Part shown: one piece after another, positions 1-8,579 of the stretch
Layout of the letters: every line of letters starts with the position of its first letter
How positions within the stretch are numbered: the first letter of the stretch is position 1
Source: Ensifer sp. LC163
Lineage (GTDB): Bacteria; Pseudomonadota; Alphaproteobacteria; Rhizobiales; Rhizobiaceae
Direction: 5' to 3'
DNA length: 64,000 nt
Assembly: GCF_001695855.1 (NCBI RefSeq)
Contig: NZ_MBSS01000016.1
Span: 1-64,000 of the forward strand
Position numbers and translations under genes: made by a program
Notes under the pieces: model-generated
Told to the model about the DNA's origin: nothing
Database searches by the model: none
Seen by the model: only the letters and a program-made list of their open reading frames with translations

Positions 1-248
1 GGCTGGCGGGCGTCTGCCGATCCGGCAGACGCATAGCCCATCGTCGAATTACCACCATTTCTGAGTGTGCGCGCCTGCAGGTCCGCGCTTGTCACCGAGC
101 CAAGGATCGAGTCGACGTCATTTCCCAATCGCCCCTCGTCCTGAGAGACGCAGCCCATGGCCAGCAGACAGACACCGAAAAACAAAGCCGTCCGAAGAAC
201 TGTACCGCTAGATCTCATCTCGTCACGACTGATTCTCGCTTCACTCAT
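1..248 (-). CDS. Partial lipoprotein gene, probable T2SS secretin GspD (N-terminus only)
   Basis: An open frame starts at 248 and runs off the left edge, giving about 82 residues. The N-terminus has a basic stretch, then a hydrophobic segment ending LLAMGC near residue 33, which is a lipobox-like signal for lipoprotein modification. The mature part seen so far is polar and Gly/Ser/Asn-rich with no domain I can identify. It is divergent from gspE across about 190 bp, and gspD is the only core T2SS outer-membrane gene missing from the adjacent cluster. I therefore infer a secretin with a lipoprotein signal. A pilotin-like lipoprotein is the alternative. An internal Met at residue 11 is another possible start. 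The gene assignment rests on context alone. Confidence 0.45.
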   Translation of the reverse strand, partial: MSEARISRDEMRSSGTVLRTALFFGVCLLAMGCVSQDEGRLGNDVDSILGSVTSADLQARTLRNGGNSTMGYASAGSADARQ

Positions 249-439
249 GTCGAAGCCTAGCATTTCTGTAAGAGACCACTATTATTATCCGCGGCTAATC
301 CACTTCTTCCATCACGGTTCTTGGGGATAACCGCATCCGGTCGCCAAGGCCGGCATGTAACAGTCCTCGATGTCGCCGAGCCGCCAAAGACGGCGGCTGA
401 ACGAACGAGGCGGTGCGGTGGCATACGGCGGCGGGACGG
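249..439. promoter_or_regulatory. Divergent promoter region between the lipoprotein gene and gspE
   Basis: This stretch separates two outward-facing T2SS genes. It includes an AT-richer segment around 260-300 that is compatible with promoters in both directions. I see no clear operator palindrome. A GTG at 413 could start gspE 27 bp earlier, but the ATG at 440 is preceded by GGGACGG and is preferred. Confidence 0.4.
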
Positions 440-2134
440 ATGAATACGGCAAAGACTGTAACGCAATTCATTCGCTATCTATTGACGAGAGAGGACCTGG
501 TCGGACCATCGGAGAGGCTGACCTTGGAGCGCTTTCTCGCGGATACGCCCTCAAATTACGCCGGCCTTTGGGAAACTGGGCTTTTGTCGGGAGAACTGCT
601 TGCCGACGCAATTGCCGAGTTTCATGGCCTGAGCCGGGCCGCATTCGACCACATCGAGTTTCGTCCCGAACTGACTGAAGATTTATCGGCACGTTTCCTG
701 CGCGCCGCATGGGTCGTGCCGGCGCTCGAGGGTGAGTGTCGGTTGCTGGTCGTTGCCGATCCGAGCCGAAGCGACGCGATCGAAGCAGCCTTGGCGGCCC
801 TTGGCCAACAGGTGGAATTGCGGATCGCGACGTTCGAGGAAATGGCGATGCTGTTCGAGCGCATGCTTTCCCAGGAGCAGGTCGAAGACCAAAGGACAGA
901 GCAATCGGCGGCACCTGTTCCTGGCGATCGAAACGAGGAGGATCTCGATCGGCTCCACGATATCGCCAGCGGGGCGCCGATCGTTCGGGCCGTGGACCAG
1001 CTCCTTGAAACCGCCCTCAGCCTATCGGCAACGGACATTCACATCGAGCCTCAACCTGACGGCGTAAGGCTGAGGATGCGCGTCGATGGAATGCTGCGGA
1101 CGATGCAGCCACTTTCGAACGAGATCGCGCGCGGCGTCATCTCACGTATCAAGATCCTGGCAGGGTTGAATATTGCCGAACGCCGGCTGCCGCAAGACGG
1201 CCGCGCGCGCATATTGATCAATTCGACTCGTGCCGATTTTCGGGTGGCGACGATGCCGACGCTGCACGGAGAGGCCCTGGTCGTGCGCATCCTCGTCAAA
1301 GGTGCCGAAGCCCTCGATCTTTCCCGTCTGGGCATGTCGTCGCGCGACTTCTCCGTTCTTCATAGGCAGCTGGCCGAACCTCACGGCCTCGTTGTCGTGG
1401 CCGGCCCGACGGGCTGCGGCAAGACGACCACACTGACGGCGGCATTGTCCAATCTGAACAGCCCCGAACGCAAGATCATGACGATCGAAGATCCGATCGA
1501 ATATCAGATGGCGGGCGTCAGCCAAACCCAGGTCAAGCCGTCCATAAACCTGACGTTTGCCAATGCGATGCGGTCGTTCCTTCGTCAGGACCCCGACATC
1601 ATGATGGTGGGTGAGATGCGGGACAGCGAAACCGCCTCGATCAGTCTCCAGGCAGCGTTGACAGGCCACCTGGTCCTAACGACCCTGCACACCAACAGCG
1701 CGGCAGACGCCATCATAAGGTTGATGGATCTGGGCGTCGAAACCTTCCTTCTGGCGTCCGCATTGCGTTGCGTCATTGCTCAGCGCTTGGTCAGAAGGTT
1801 GTGCGAGCGTTGCAAGGCGCCGATTGAAGACGAAGCGCACGCCACCTCGACATCGGCGGCGCGTCAGCGCTTTGCCGAACGCCCCGGCGACACCTGCTTT
1901 CGCGCGGTCGGTTGCTCCTATTGCGGTGACAGCGGCTATCGCGGGCGCGTTGGAATATTTGAGGTCCTGCCTGTCGATGGCGAGATCACCGCATTGATCC
2001 GAAAGGATGCGGATCCTCAAAAGATTCAGACCGTCGCCGTCCAGGCGGGCATGACAACCATGCTGGAAGACGGGCTTGCGAAGTACCGGCGCGGCGTCAC
2101 CTCGATCGAAGAGGTTCTGCGCGTAACGGTCTGA
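440..2134 (+). CDS. gspE: Type II secretion ATPase GspE
   Basis: This is the cytoplasmic hexameric ATPase that powers pseudopilus assembly in type II secretion. After an N-terminal MshEN-like region of about 150 residues comes the PilT/GspE catalytic domain. It has the Walker A motif GPTGCGKTTT at about residues 322-331, an Asp box followed by a Walker B segment (DPDIMMVGEMRD), and a His box around LTTLHTNSA. A C-terminal four-cysteine zinc module (CERC and CSYC) is typical of GspE and PilB. The length, about 564 residues, is normal. The ATG at 440 has a GGGACGG ribosome site; a GTG at 413 is the alternative. Its stop codon abuts the stop of the convergent gspC-like gene with no spacer. It is the only plus-strand gene in the T2SS cluster. 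Confidence 0.95.
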   Translation: MNTAKTVTQFIRYLLTREDLVGPSERLTLERFLADTPSNYAGLWETGLLSGELLADAIAEFHGLSRAAFDHIEFRPELTEDLSARFLRAAWVVPALEGECRLLVVADPSRSDAIEAALAALGQQVELRIATFEEMAMLFERMLSQEQVEDQRTEQSAAPVPGDRNEEDLDRLHDIASGAPIVRAVDQLLETALSLSATDIHIEPQPDGVRLRMRVDGMLRTMQPLSNEIARGVISRIKILAGLNIAERRLPQDGRARILINSTRADFRVATMPTLHGEALVVRILVKGAEALDLSRLGMSSRDFSVLHRQLAEPHGLVVVAGPTGCGKTTTLTAALSNLNSPERKIMTIEDPIEYQMAGVSQTQVKPSINLTFANAMRSFLRQDPDIMMVGEMRDSETASISLQAALTGHLVLTTLHTNSAADAIIRLMDLGVETFLLASALRCVIAQRLVRRLCERCKAPIEDEAHATSTSAARQRFAERPGDTCFRAVGCSYCGDSGYRGRVGIFEVLPVDGEITALIRKDADPQKIQTVAVQAGMTTMLEDGLAKYRRGVTSIEEVLRVTV

Positions 2135-2587
2135 TCATTGAATGGGCAGAAACATCTTGTACTCTTGGCTATGCCCACTCTGCTCGAAGGCGACGGTGCG
2201 GCTGTCGACAATCGAGAGGTTCCAGTTCCGATATTTCTCGCCGTCCTTGAGGCGATGAATCTGGCCACTTGCAGCATCCTGGAGAAGGGCTTGCCGACTG
2301 TCTGTCGTCGATATGATGCCGACGAGCTTGAGCTCCGGCGGGGCGTCCGGCACGGTCTCAACGTCGGCGGCGGCGACCGGCGCCGGCGTATCCACCGTCT
2401 CGTCAACAACGGGAGGCTGCCGCGTCGGCGTAAACAAAGGATGCAATCTCGTCGCCTCGAGCCTGTCGAGGGTCGCCCCCTGAAGCCAGGGGGCCTCGTC
2501 GGGTGTTGGTGATTGGGACGACGCGGGGCCTGCGAAAAGCAGGACGGCAATGAGCACCGACAAACGCGGATCCGACAGGGCCGTCAT
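2135..2587 (-). CDS. GspC/HR-domain T2SS periplasmic protein (short)
   Basis: A 150-residue protein begins with a hydrophobic N-terminus that looks like a signal peptide (LIAVLLFAGPASS) rather than a long membrane anchor. A Pro/Ala-rich linker follows. The last 65 residues match the pattern of the GspC homology region: ELKLVGIISTTDSRQALLQD, then a conserved LKDGE and an I.DSRTVAFE strand. In T2SS this region contacts the secretin N0 domain in the periplasm. There is no PDZ domain, so it is a minimal GspC or GspN-like connector. It is the last gene of the minus-strand T2SS operon and overlaps gspM by 4 bp. Assignment to GspC rather than another HR-domain protein is inferred from position and this motif. 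Confidence 0.7.
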   Translation of the reverse strand: MTALSDPRLSVLIAVLLFAGPASSQSPTPDEAPWLQGATLDRLEATRLHPLFTPTRQPPVVDETVDTPAPVAAADVETVPDAPPELKLVGIISTTDSRQALLQDAASGQIHRLKDGEKYRNWNLSIVDSRTVAFEQSGHSQEYKMFLPIQ

Positions 2588-3150
2588 CGTTCAGCCCTCC
2601 GCCAATAGCCTTCGACGAGCGCCAAAACGCGCAATGTCGGCGATGCATGGGGCGCCTCTTCATCGAGCGCCAGGCTCTCGATGTTGATGGATTTGACAAC
2701 CAGCGCTGTCGTGTTGGTCTCGGTCGCGAACAGTATCTTTTGCAAGGGTTCGATGGTGGTGTGGAAGAGAATCCGCATTTCGACCGTGCCCCCGGCGGGG
2801 TCGGTCTCTTCGGACGCGACAAATTCGAACTGCGAGACCACAGCACCGGTCTGGCCGATGATATCGGTGACGAGCCGCTGAAGCTCGGCGCCTGCAATAG
2901 CGGGCGTATCCCCGGGCAAATAGGAGCGTACGCTCGCGCCATCACCAACGCCGCCCACACCGCCGCCAAGCGCAGACAGCCGAGCTTTGAGTGTGTCGAC
3001 CAGGGCCGTGTCGTTCCTGTTCTCCTCAGCAAGACGCGACACGACTATGGCACTCCACGCAACGACAAGGACCGGCAGCAGCACCAGACAGGAAAGTGCG
3101 GCAATCGCCGCTACCCTGACACGTCGTGTGCTGCCGCGTGGGGTTCTCAT
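2584..3150 (-). CDS. gspM: T2SS inner-membrane protein GspM (GspMb/PilO-like)
   Basis: This 188-residue bitopic membrane protein has a short basic cytoplasmic tail, one transmembrane segment at about residues 13-37, then a coiled region and a periplasmic ferredoxin-like domain of the PilO/GspMb type. The motif around ELQRLVTDIIGQTGA is typical of this family. GspM partners GspL in the inner-membrane platform that couples GspE to the pseudopilus. It overlaps gspL and the gspC-like gene by 4 bp at each end, indicating translational coupling. The family is poorly conserved in sequence, so the call relies on topology, length and operon position. Confidence 0.75.
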   Translation of the reverse strand: MRTPRGSTRRVRVAAIAALSCLVLLPVLVVAWSAIVVSRLAEENRNDTALVDTLKARLSALGGGVGGVGDGASVRSYLPGDTPAIAGAELQRLVTDIIGQTGAVVSQFEFVASEETDPAGGTVEMRILFHTTIEPLQKILFATETNTTALVVKSINIESLALDEEAPHASPTLRVLALVEGYWRRAER

Positions 3151-4202
3151 TGTCTACCCGTTTCCGTAAAGCGCGCCAGGATCTCAAATCGTTCCAGTTT
3201 AGTATCATTGTCACGAATGATGGGTGCGGAAAAACCGGCCGCCTCCAACATATCCGAGTTTTCTAAGAGGCTGATTAAATTGGCCGCGTTTGTGGAAAGA
3301 CCTGTGACCCGGACATCGCGATCGTCTACGTCGAGAGTTGTGAGGTAAGTGGTGTCTGGAACTCGCTTGGAAAGTTCATCGAGCAGCAAGACCATGGGTA
3401 CGGCGTCCCATTTGCGCGCCAGTTTGAGCCCGGGGTCCTTCGTCGTCTCTGCCTCCTTGCGGGCCACCTCGATGGCGCCACGCAGACTTGCGAGAGAGGC
3501 GTCGATGCGGGCTGCCTCCGCGGCGGCACGATTGACGCGCCAGCCGGCGCCTGTCACCAGGATCGCGCCCACGCCCGCCAAGACGCAAAGGCAAAACAGG
3601 GAAATGTGCCGTCGCCTCTCGCGCAACGCCGCCTTGGCGCCCGGCAAGAGGTTGATCGTGCTTGGGCTATCCGGCGGGTCCGACGCAAGACCCACAACGA
3701 CCGGCGTTATGCCGACTGCTTGGTACGGTTCGATGGCGCTGCGCATCGTCGTGAGCGACGTCGCGACAAGCCGCACATGCAACTGGCCGGAAAGCCTGGC
3801 GGCCTCGTTCTCCTGGATGTCGTAGTCGTACACCATCTTCTCCGATGGCCACGGCATGATCTGCTCGATCTGATGCCGGATGATCGCCTCGATGTGACCG
3901 CGGCTGGCGGCCGGCAGACGCAGAGAGCGCACCACAACCCCGTCACCCGCCAGCCGCAGCTCGACGGGATGTGCTCCGACTATCTTGTTGAGCCAGCCAT
4001 TCCGCAAATCCGCACGCGCGCCGTCCCCCTTGTGCACCGGTCGGGCGCGGCCGACGCGATAACAGGAGAGCTTCGCCCGTTCATCGACAAGAAGAAATTT
4101 ACCACGCGCCGCGTGCGGGAGCCCGATCATGGCCTGCCACGACGTCATCTCGTCGAGAAGTGCAGCCATCCCGCGCTTGATGTATGCGACAAGACCACTC
4201 AT
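3147..4202 (-). CDS. gspL: T2SS protein GspL (PilM/PilN-type)
   Basis: About 351 residues. The N-terminal half is a reduced actin-like GspL/PilM cytoplasmic domain, including an IIRHQIEQIMPWP segment characteristic of the family. A transmembrane helix follows at about residues 205-228 (ISLFCLCVLAGVGAILVTGA). The C-terminal periplasmic part is PilN-like, with LLDELSKRVPDTTYLTTLD. GspL recruits GspE to the membrane and pairs with GspM. The open frame extends to 4286, but that would run 68 bp into gspK. The ATG at 4202, 16 bp after the gspK stop, avoids this and is chosen. The stop overlaps gspM by 4 bp. Confidence 0.85.
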   Translation of the reverse strand: MSGLVAYIKRGMAALLDEMTSWQAMIGLPHAARGKFLLVDERAKLSCYRVGRARPVHKGDGARADLRNGWLNKIVGAHPVELRLAGDGVVVRSLRLPAASRGHIEAIIRHQIEQIMPWPSEKMVYDYDIQENEAARLSGQLHVRLVATSLTTMRSAIEPYQAVGITPVVVGLASDPPDSPSTINLLPGAKAALRERRRHISLFCLCVLAGVGAILVTGAGWRVNRAAAEAARIDASLASLRGAIEVARKEAETTKDPGLKLARKWDAVPMVLLLDELSKRVPDTTYLTTLDVDDRDVRVTGLSTNAANLISLLENSDMLEAAGFSAPIIRDNDTKLERFEILARFTETGRQ

Positions 4203-4218
4203 CCAATCCGCCCCGCCA

Positions 4219-5100
4219 TCAACGAGCCGCCCGACCTGCAGGAGCCCATTCGTACACAGCATATCCCTTCGCCTCGTCTTCGGCATCCGCTATGATGGCG
4301 TGCGCAGCGCTTGTCCTGCCACTTTCGCTGCGGGCGATCACATTAAGCCGGTATACTTTAGGGCGCTCTTGCGTGACGAATTTGTCATACCGCTGAAACA
4401 GCCCTCGCAATTCGCCGTCGTCACTTTCTGCGCCGCCCGTTTCACTGGCGGCCAAGGCCGAGGCATGCCTATCGCTCATCTCAGGGACAGCCATCAAGAC
4501 ACGGCGCGACAAAGCGGCCGGATAGAGCAAGCCCGTGCGGTTGTAGACGGTGACAAACGCTTCCAGGCGCAGATAGTCGGCTTCGCTCAAACCCCTGATG
4601 AAGCGCAGTTCGCTCACAGACTGGAACGCAACGTTTGCCGGTAGGCCGTTTGTATCGCTTGCCAGATAGTCCGCGCGCTCGGCGCCGCCCGTCGTTCTTT
4701 CATCGTCCTCATCACGCCAGTCGACGACCCGCGCGGCGAATGACTTGGGTGAAAGCGACTGCCCTCTTGCGGCCTTGAACACGCCCTCCAGCAATTCGGG
4801 TGGTGACGCGTTCAGATCCACCCGTCCAGTCTCCGCCGAGACATGCAAGGTAACGCTGCCGCTTGGCAGACGAATTGTCCTTCCATCCACCGACGCGGCA
4901 TCGATATCCGCGATGAAGAGAAGGTATGCAGACGCTGCGACGCCGCTTTCCAGCAGGTTTTCCACCACGAGGTCGTCCGCCCCCAGCCTTGTCAGCACGA
5001 GTGCCGGCCGCGACAGCAGCACCAATGTCGATACAATCCCGGCCAGCAGGCCGCTGACGACAAGCACGGCAAGCGTGGCAAATCCGCTATCGCGCCGCAT
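4219..5100 (-). CDS. gspK: T2SS minor pseudopilin GspK
   Basis: At 293 residues this is the large minor pseudopilin that caps the pseudopilus tip. The N-terminus MRRDSG/FATLAVLVV is a prepilin-type signal cleaved after Gly6. The usual Glu at position +5 is Ala, the known hallmark that separates GspK from the other pseudopilins. The later sequence contains the SAM-like fold region with RVDLNASPPELLEGVF and VDWRDEDDE, both typical of GspK. It overlaps gspJ by 14 bp. The mature protein would need a prepilin peptidase, and none of the GspO type is present in this window. Confidence 0.9.
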   Translation of the reverse strand: MRRDSGFATLAVLVVSGLLAGIVSTLVLLSRPALVLTRLGADDLVVENLLESGVAASAYLLFIADIDAASVDGRTIRLPSGSVTLHVSAETGRVDLNASPPELLEGVFKAARGQSLSPKSFAARVVDWRDEDDERTTGGAERADYLASDTNGLPANVAFQSVSELRFIRGLSEADYLRLEAFVTVYNRTGLLYPAALSRRVLMAVPEMSDRHASALAASETGGAESDDGELRGLFQRYDKFVTQERPKVYRLNVIARSESGRTSAAHAIIADAEDEAKGYAVYEWAPAGRAAR

Positions 5101-5752
5101 TGCCGCCTCCCCTGCAGACGTCTCCCTCGCCGCAGGCCGAAGGCGAGTCGACGTGCGGTGAAATCATCAGCGTCAGCGGTGCCCGCCGCTCGTCGGACCT
5201 GTCCCAAATCTGCAGTCGAACAATGTCCGGAAGCTTGGACTGCGCAACCCAGGATCCGCGCCAGATGGTCCCGCGCTCCGTAATCTCGGCAAAGGAAAAG
5301 CGCCAGCGCCACGCCCCCTCGAACAATGCGATCGGCGCGGACGAGCGAGCCCTTTCGAAATCAGCCGCTCCGGGAACCCGCACGGCTGAAGACCTTGTGA
5401 GCGCGGGCGGCTTGGACCTCACCGCAATCCACACCGTCTGATCCGCCCCAAACTGCGCCTCGACCCTGATGGCAAACCCGAGCGCCTCGTCGCTGCCATA
5501 AAACAGGAGCGGCGCATTGGCTGCCGCGCCTGTCTTGACTGCGGCGATCTGTGAAAAATCTCTTCGCAATGCGGCAAGGCCGGTCGTAAGCTCTTCGAGT
5601 GTGGCAGCCCCTCTCGAAGCCGCGGCCGACGAACGTGTCACGAGCGAAACCGCGAGCATGAGTGCGTGCAGGACAAGTGCGCTGAGCAAGAGCACGGCCA
5701 GTGCTTCAAGAAGCGCGAAACCTTCGTCCTTCGGTGCCCGCACTCTGTTCAT
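5087..5752 (-). CDS. gspJ: T2SS minor pseudopilin GspJ
   Basis: This 221-residue protein has a prepilin signal cleaved after Gly11 in front of FALLEALAVLLLSALVL, with Glu at +5. The rest is the GspJ beta-rich domain, with a WRWRFSFAEI-like strand and a C-terminal segment LPDIVRLQIWD that is typical of GspJ. GspJ forms the tip complex with GspI and GspK. It overlaps gspI by 4 bp upstream and gspK by 14 bp downstream, so it is in the middle of a coupled operon. No deviation from the family is evident. Confidence 0.88.
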   Translation of the reverse strand: MNRVRAPKDEGFALLEALAVLLLSALVLHALMLAVSLVTRSSAAASRGAATLEELTTGLAALRRDFSQIAAVKTGAAANAPLLFYGSDEALGFAIRVEAQFGADQTVWIAVRSKPPALTRSSAVRVPGAADFERARSSAPIALFEGAWRWRFSFAEITERGTIWRGSWVAQSKLPDIVRLQIWDRSDERRAPLTLMISPHVDSPSACGEGDVCRGGGNAAR

Positions 5753-6162
5753 TGGGCAACCCCGACCAAGAGACGGTCAACGGCAAGGACTCGCGAAGCA
5801 GATACCTCGACGGAAATTCTTGCTTCAAGCAGCGCGCGGCCGTTGCCTGGCGGCGCATCGGCTACTTCCGCTGGGACAACAACCACACGCCATCGGCGTC
5901 CCCGCACCTCACCAGAAAAAACACCGGGCCGTGTTCGCCCGTTTCGCAACTCCCCCGCCAAAACCTCCTCGGCGACCAGCCTGGCCTCAAGCCACGCACG
6001 GGAATGACCGATCGACGCGCGGGCAGATACCAGACTGCGAGGAACGACCGAAACCACCGCCGCAAGGATCGCGACCGCAACGAGAACCTCGAGCAGGGTG
6101 AAACCCGCGTCGCCACGGCACTTGTCCTTGGCCACCTCTCGACGAACGACGTGCGGGGTCAT
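5749..6162 (-). CDS. gspI: T2SS minor pseudopilin GspI
   Basis: A 137-residue pseudopilin with a 20-residue basic leader ending in Gly and then FTLLEVLVAVAILAAVVSVV, with Glu at +5. The region after the helix (WLEARLVAEEVLAGEL) is a typical GspI pattern, and the length fits. It overlaps both neighbours by 4 bp, showing ATGA-type coupling to gspH and gspJ. GspI nucleates the GspI-J-K tip of the pseudopilus. The ORF has the same GC-rich codon use as its neighbours. Confidence 0.9.
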   Translation of the reverse strand: MTPHVVRREVAKDKCRGDAGFTLLEVLVAVAILAAVVSVVPRSLVSARASIGHSRAWLEARLVAEEVLAGELRNGRTRPGVFSGEVRGRRWRVVVVPAEVADAPPGNGRALLEARISVEVSASRVLAVDRLLVGVAQ

Positions 6163-6647
6163 CGGCGCATACTCAGTACCTCCGACAGCGTGACGCCCGA
6201 GGTCAAGGGGTTGACCGCTATGCGGTAGGCGACATTGCTCCCTTCGATCCTCAATACGCCGCCGAGCGCGCGTCCATCCGCTTGAAAGACAAACCCGCGG
6301 TGGCCGGCCGCTTGCCGGCGGCCGGAGTTCTCGATCCTCATCGCCGTGCCGTCGGGCAAGACGACCTTTCGACCAGAAGCACCCGAGACCACCGTCCCGC
6401 GCTGCGGATCGACGGCAGAAAGGACCGGCCGCCCCTGCTCTATCGCCGTATTTCTGTCATGGCGCAAAAGTGCGGTGATCTCGGCTGACCGCACCCTCAG
6501 AGCCAAGGCGCGGTTGGCCTGCGACAGGTGGGGCAACGACATTGCGGCAACCAGTGCCACGATCGCGAGCGCAGCCAGGATCTCAAGCAACGCAAATCCG
6601 CTGTCGCATTCCGCATCATTGCTGGATGGTGATATCGGCTGCGCCAT
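6159..6647 (-). CDS. gspH: T2SS minor pseudopilin GspH
   Basis: About 162 residues from the start chosen at 6647. The leader is cleaved after Gly17 before FALLEILAALAIVALVAAM, with Glu at +5. The sequence then shows GspH/FimT features, including RVRSAEITALLRHDRNTAIEQG. The open frame continues upstream to 6797, but that part lies inside gspG. The 6647 ATG gives a sensible leader and a 32-bp overlap with gspG. GspH links the tip complex to the major pseudopilin shaft. It overlaps gspI by 4 bp downstream. Confidence 0.87.
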   Translation of the reverse strand: MAQPISPSSNDAECDSGFALLEILAALAIVALVAAMSLPHLSQANRALALRVRSAEITALLRHDRNTAIEQGRPVLSAVDPQRGTVVSGASGRKVVLPDGTAMRIENSGRRQAAGHRGFVFQADGRALGGVLRIEGSNVAYRIAVNPLTSGVTLSEVLSMRR

Positions 6648-7089
6648 CGGTTCCTCCCTCGACACCATCGGCACCATAAGAGATGATCTGAGGTCTCCCC
6701 TTGCCACCGATACGGTATTGATATGGATTGCCCCAGGGATCGAGCGGCACGGAGGCCTGCTGGATATAGGGGCCCTTCCAGCGCTTGATCGCCGCACCGT
6801 CTACGAGCGCGTCCAGCCCCTCCCGTTCGGTCGGGTAGCGCGCCGTATCGAGATAGAAGAGATCGAACGCCGAAGAGAGAGCCTCGATCTGCAGCTTCGC
6901 GGCGCGGACGCGCGCCTCGGAGAGATATCCAAGCACCCGCGGAGCGGCGATGCCGGCGACGAGGCTGAGGATGATCAGGACGACCAGCAACTCAAGCAGC
7001 GTGAACCCGCCCTCTCGTTCATCGTGCCCATACCGGCAAGCACTGTGGTCGATTGGCTTTGAGCGACGGGGTGTTTTCATAGGGGTCAC
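6616..7089 (-). CDS. gspG: T2SS major pseudopilin GspG
   Basis: This 157-residue major pseudopilin has a leader of 28 residues cleaved after Gly28, before FTLLELLVVLIILSLVAGIA with Glu at +5. The C-terminal domain carries the GspG signature: the Tyr-Pro-Thr motif before GLDAL, then GPYI, and VPLDPWGNPYQYR, which forms the calcium-binding loop region. GspG polymerises into the piston-like shaft. The gene overlaps gspF by 4 bp upstream and gspH downstream. It is among the most confidently identified T2SS genes here. Confidence 0.95.
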   Translation of the reverse strand: MTPMKTPRRSKPIDHSACRYGHDEREGGFTLLELLVVLIILSLVAGIAAPRVLGYLSEARVRAAKLQIEALSSAFDLFYLDTARYPTEREGLDALVDGAAIKRWKGPYIQQASVPLDPWGNPYQYRIGGKGRPQIISYGADGVEGGTDGAADITIQQ

Positions 7090-8303
7090 AACAGCAGTTC
7101 GTTCAGACTGAGCAGGGCAGTGATCACCGAGACGATGATCCAGGCAATGAAGGCGCTGATCGCCAGCAGGACAAGCGGACCCGCTATCGCGGTGGCGCGG
7201 GCAATCGATCGGTCGAGTTTCGTTTCATAGTAGCTTGCGACCCGCCATGCCGCCTTGTCGGCCTCTCCCGTTGTCTCGCCCACTCGCATTATCTGCAGGC
7301 CATAGGGCGGGAGGAAGTCGATGCGAGCGAGCGCATCGGTAAGGCGGCTCCCGTCGCGAACTTCGGCAAGAACTCCGGCGACGAGGTTGGCGGAGTTCTT
7401 GTCTCGCATGAGGTCTCGGATGAGCCGGAGTGCGGTCGGCAGATCGACACCGCTTCTGCTCAGCATCGCGAGCGTCGAACAGAAGACGACAGCGCGCTGC
7501 TGCATGAGCAAGGTGTCGAAACCAGGGATATGGCGAAGCATGGAGATTAGCGCCGCTTTCACCGCGTCGCTGCGCGCGGCGAAAACTGCCGCACCGGTCA
7601 AAACCGCCGCCGCGTATGCCAAAAGTGCGCGGTGCCCAACGGCAATGCGCGACAGCGTGAATACCAAAGGTTCGGATCCGAGCGACGAGTTGCCCGTTTC
7701 GACGAGCGCTTGGTCGAATTGCGGAACCACGACGATAAGCACAAAGAAGAACACGCCGATCGCCGCGAAAATCAGAAAACAGGGATAGGCCAGCGCAGAG
7801 GTCAACCGATGCCTCAGTTCGCTCTGGCGCCGTCGATTTTGAGCGATCACTTGCAGCGTGACATCGAGATTGCCGGCGACTTCCGCGACCTCCACCATTT
7901 TGACGTAGGTTCGCGGAAAGGCCTTTGGATAAGCCGCTATCGCCTCACCAAGACTGTGGCCCTTCGATATAACTTCCCAGATCGAATAGACGATGCCGGC
8001 GAGCGCGCGGCGTTTGGTCGATTGATAAATGATCTGAAGGGCGCGGTCCAAAGCGACGCTGCCGGTGAGCAGGGCTGCAAGATCCTCGGTGAGCGCTGTT
8101 ACATCTTCGTATGATGGCGTCGGCGCCAGGATTGAAGCGCGTCGCTTCGGGGCGGATCGGTTCACTTCCTCTATGTCTATCGGCAGAAGAGACCGGCGTT
8201 CGAGTTCAGTCGTCATCACCGCGCTCGAAGCCGCGTCCAGATACCCCTCTAGTATGTGTCCGGACTGGTCGATAGCCCGATACCGGAAGCTCGGCATAAC
8301 CAT
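7086..8303 (-). CDS. gspF: T2SS inner-membrane platform protein GspF
   Basis: At 405 residues this has the normal GspF length. It contains two T2SSF repeats, each ending in long hydrophobic helices: one around residues 165-195 (FLIFAAIGVFFFVLIVVVPQF) and the last at the extreme C-terminus. The N-terminus MPSFRYRAIDQSGHILEG and the AFPRTYVKMVEVAEVAGNLD segment are characteristic. GspF is the polytopic core on which GspE acts. It is the first gene of the minus-strand operon, and its promoter region faces that of the multicopper oxidase gene. Confidence 0.95.
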   Translation of the reverse strand: MVMPSFRYRAIDQSGHILEGYLDAASSAVMTTELERRSLLPIDIEEVNRSAPKRRASILAPTPSYEDVTALTEDLAALLTGSVALDRALQIIYQSTKRRALAGIVYSIWEVISKGHSLGEAIAAYPKAFPRTYVKMVEVAEVAGNLDVTLQVIAQNRRRQSELRHRLTSALAYPCFLIFAAIGVFFFVLIVVVPQFDQALVETGNSSLGSEPLVFTLSRIAVGHRALLAYAAAVLTGAAVFAARSDAVKAALISMLRHIPGFDTLLMQQRAVVFCSTLAMLSRSGVDLPTALRLIRDLMRDKNSANLVAGVLAEVRDGSRLTDALARIDFLPPYGLQIMRVGETTGEADKAAWRVASYYETKLDRSIARATAIAGPLVLLAISAFIAWIIVSVITALLSLNELLL

Positions 8304-8579
8304 TCACCACCACTGGAGTGCTGCAGACGGGCGAGAACTCAACCCTGGCGATAAAGCCGGATCGAATACTAAGCTCAAGGTAATTATAAAAGAATGTCGG
8401 AAATCCTCAACAGAGGAACGTCGCAAAACCGGCGACCGACAACAATTCGTTCGATCTAAGTCGGAATAGTTATAAGACTAAAGTCTGGTCTAATCATTGT
8501 GATTGCAAGTGTTGAGGGGTACTATCTGCAGACATACAGATCGGAGGACCATGAACTACATTTGATAGGGGCGGATTAA
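8304..8579. promoter_or_regulatory. Shared divergent promoter region: T2SS operon and multicopper oxidase
   Basis: This 276-bp, relatively AT-rich region lies between gspF (minus) and the oxidase gene (plus). It contains a short inverted repeat AGACT-AA-AGTCT at 8475-8486, a candidate operator. It also contains a strong GGAGG site at 8543-8547 serving a tiny ORF. Sharing one intergenic region suggests that the secretion system and the oxidase are co-regulated. The regulator is unknown. Confidence 0.5.
8551..8565 (+). other. Possible 4-residue leader ORF upstream of the oxidase
   Basis: ATG AAC TAC ATT TGA (Met-Asn-Tyr-Ile-stop) follows a perfect GGAGG site with a 3-nt gap. It ends 14 bp before the oxidase start codon at 8580, which has its own AGGGGCGG site. 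It could be a translated leader that affects initiation of the oxidase, or it could be chance. Confidence 0.25.
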
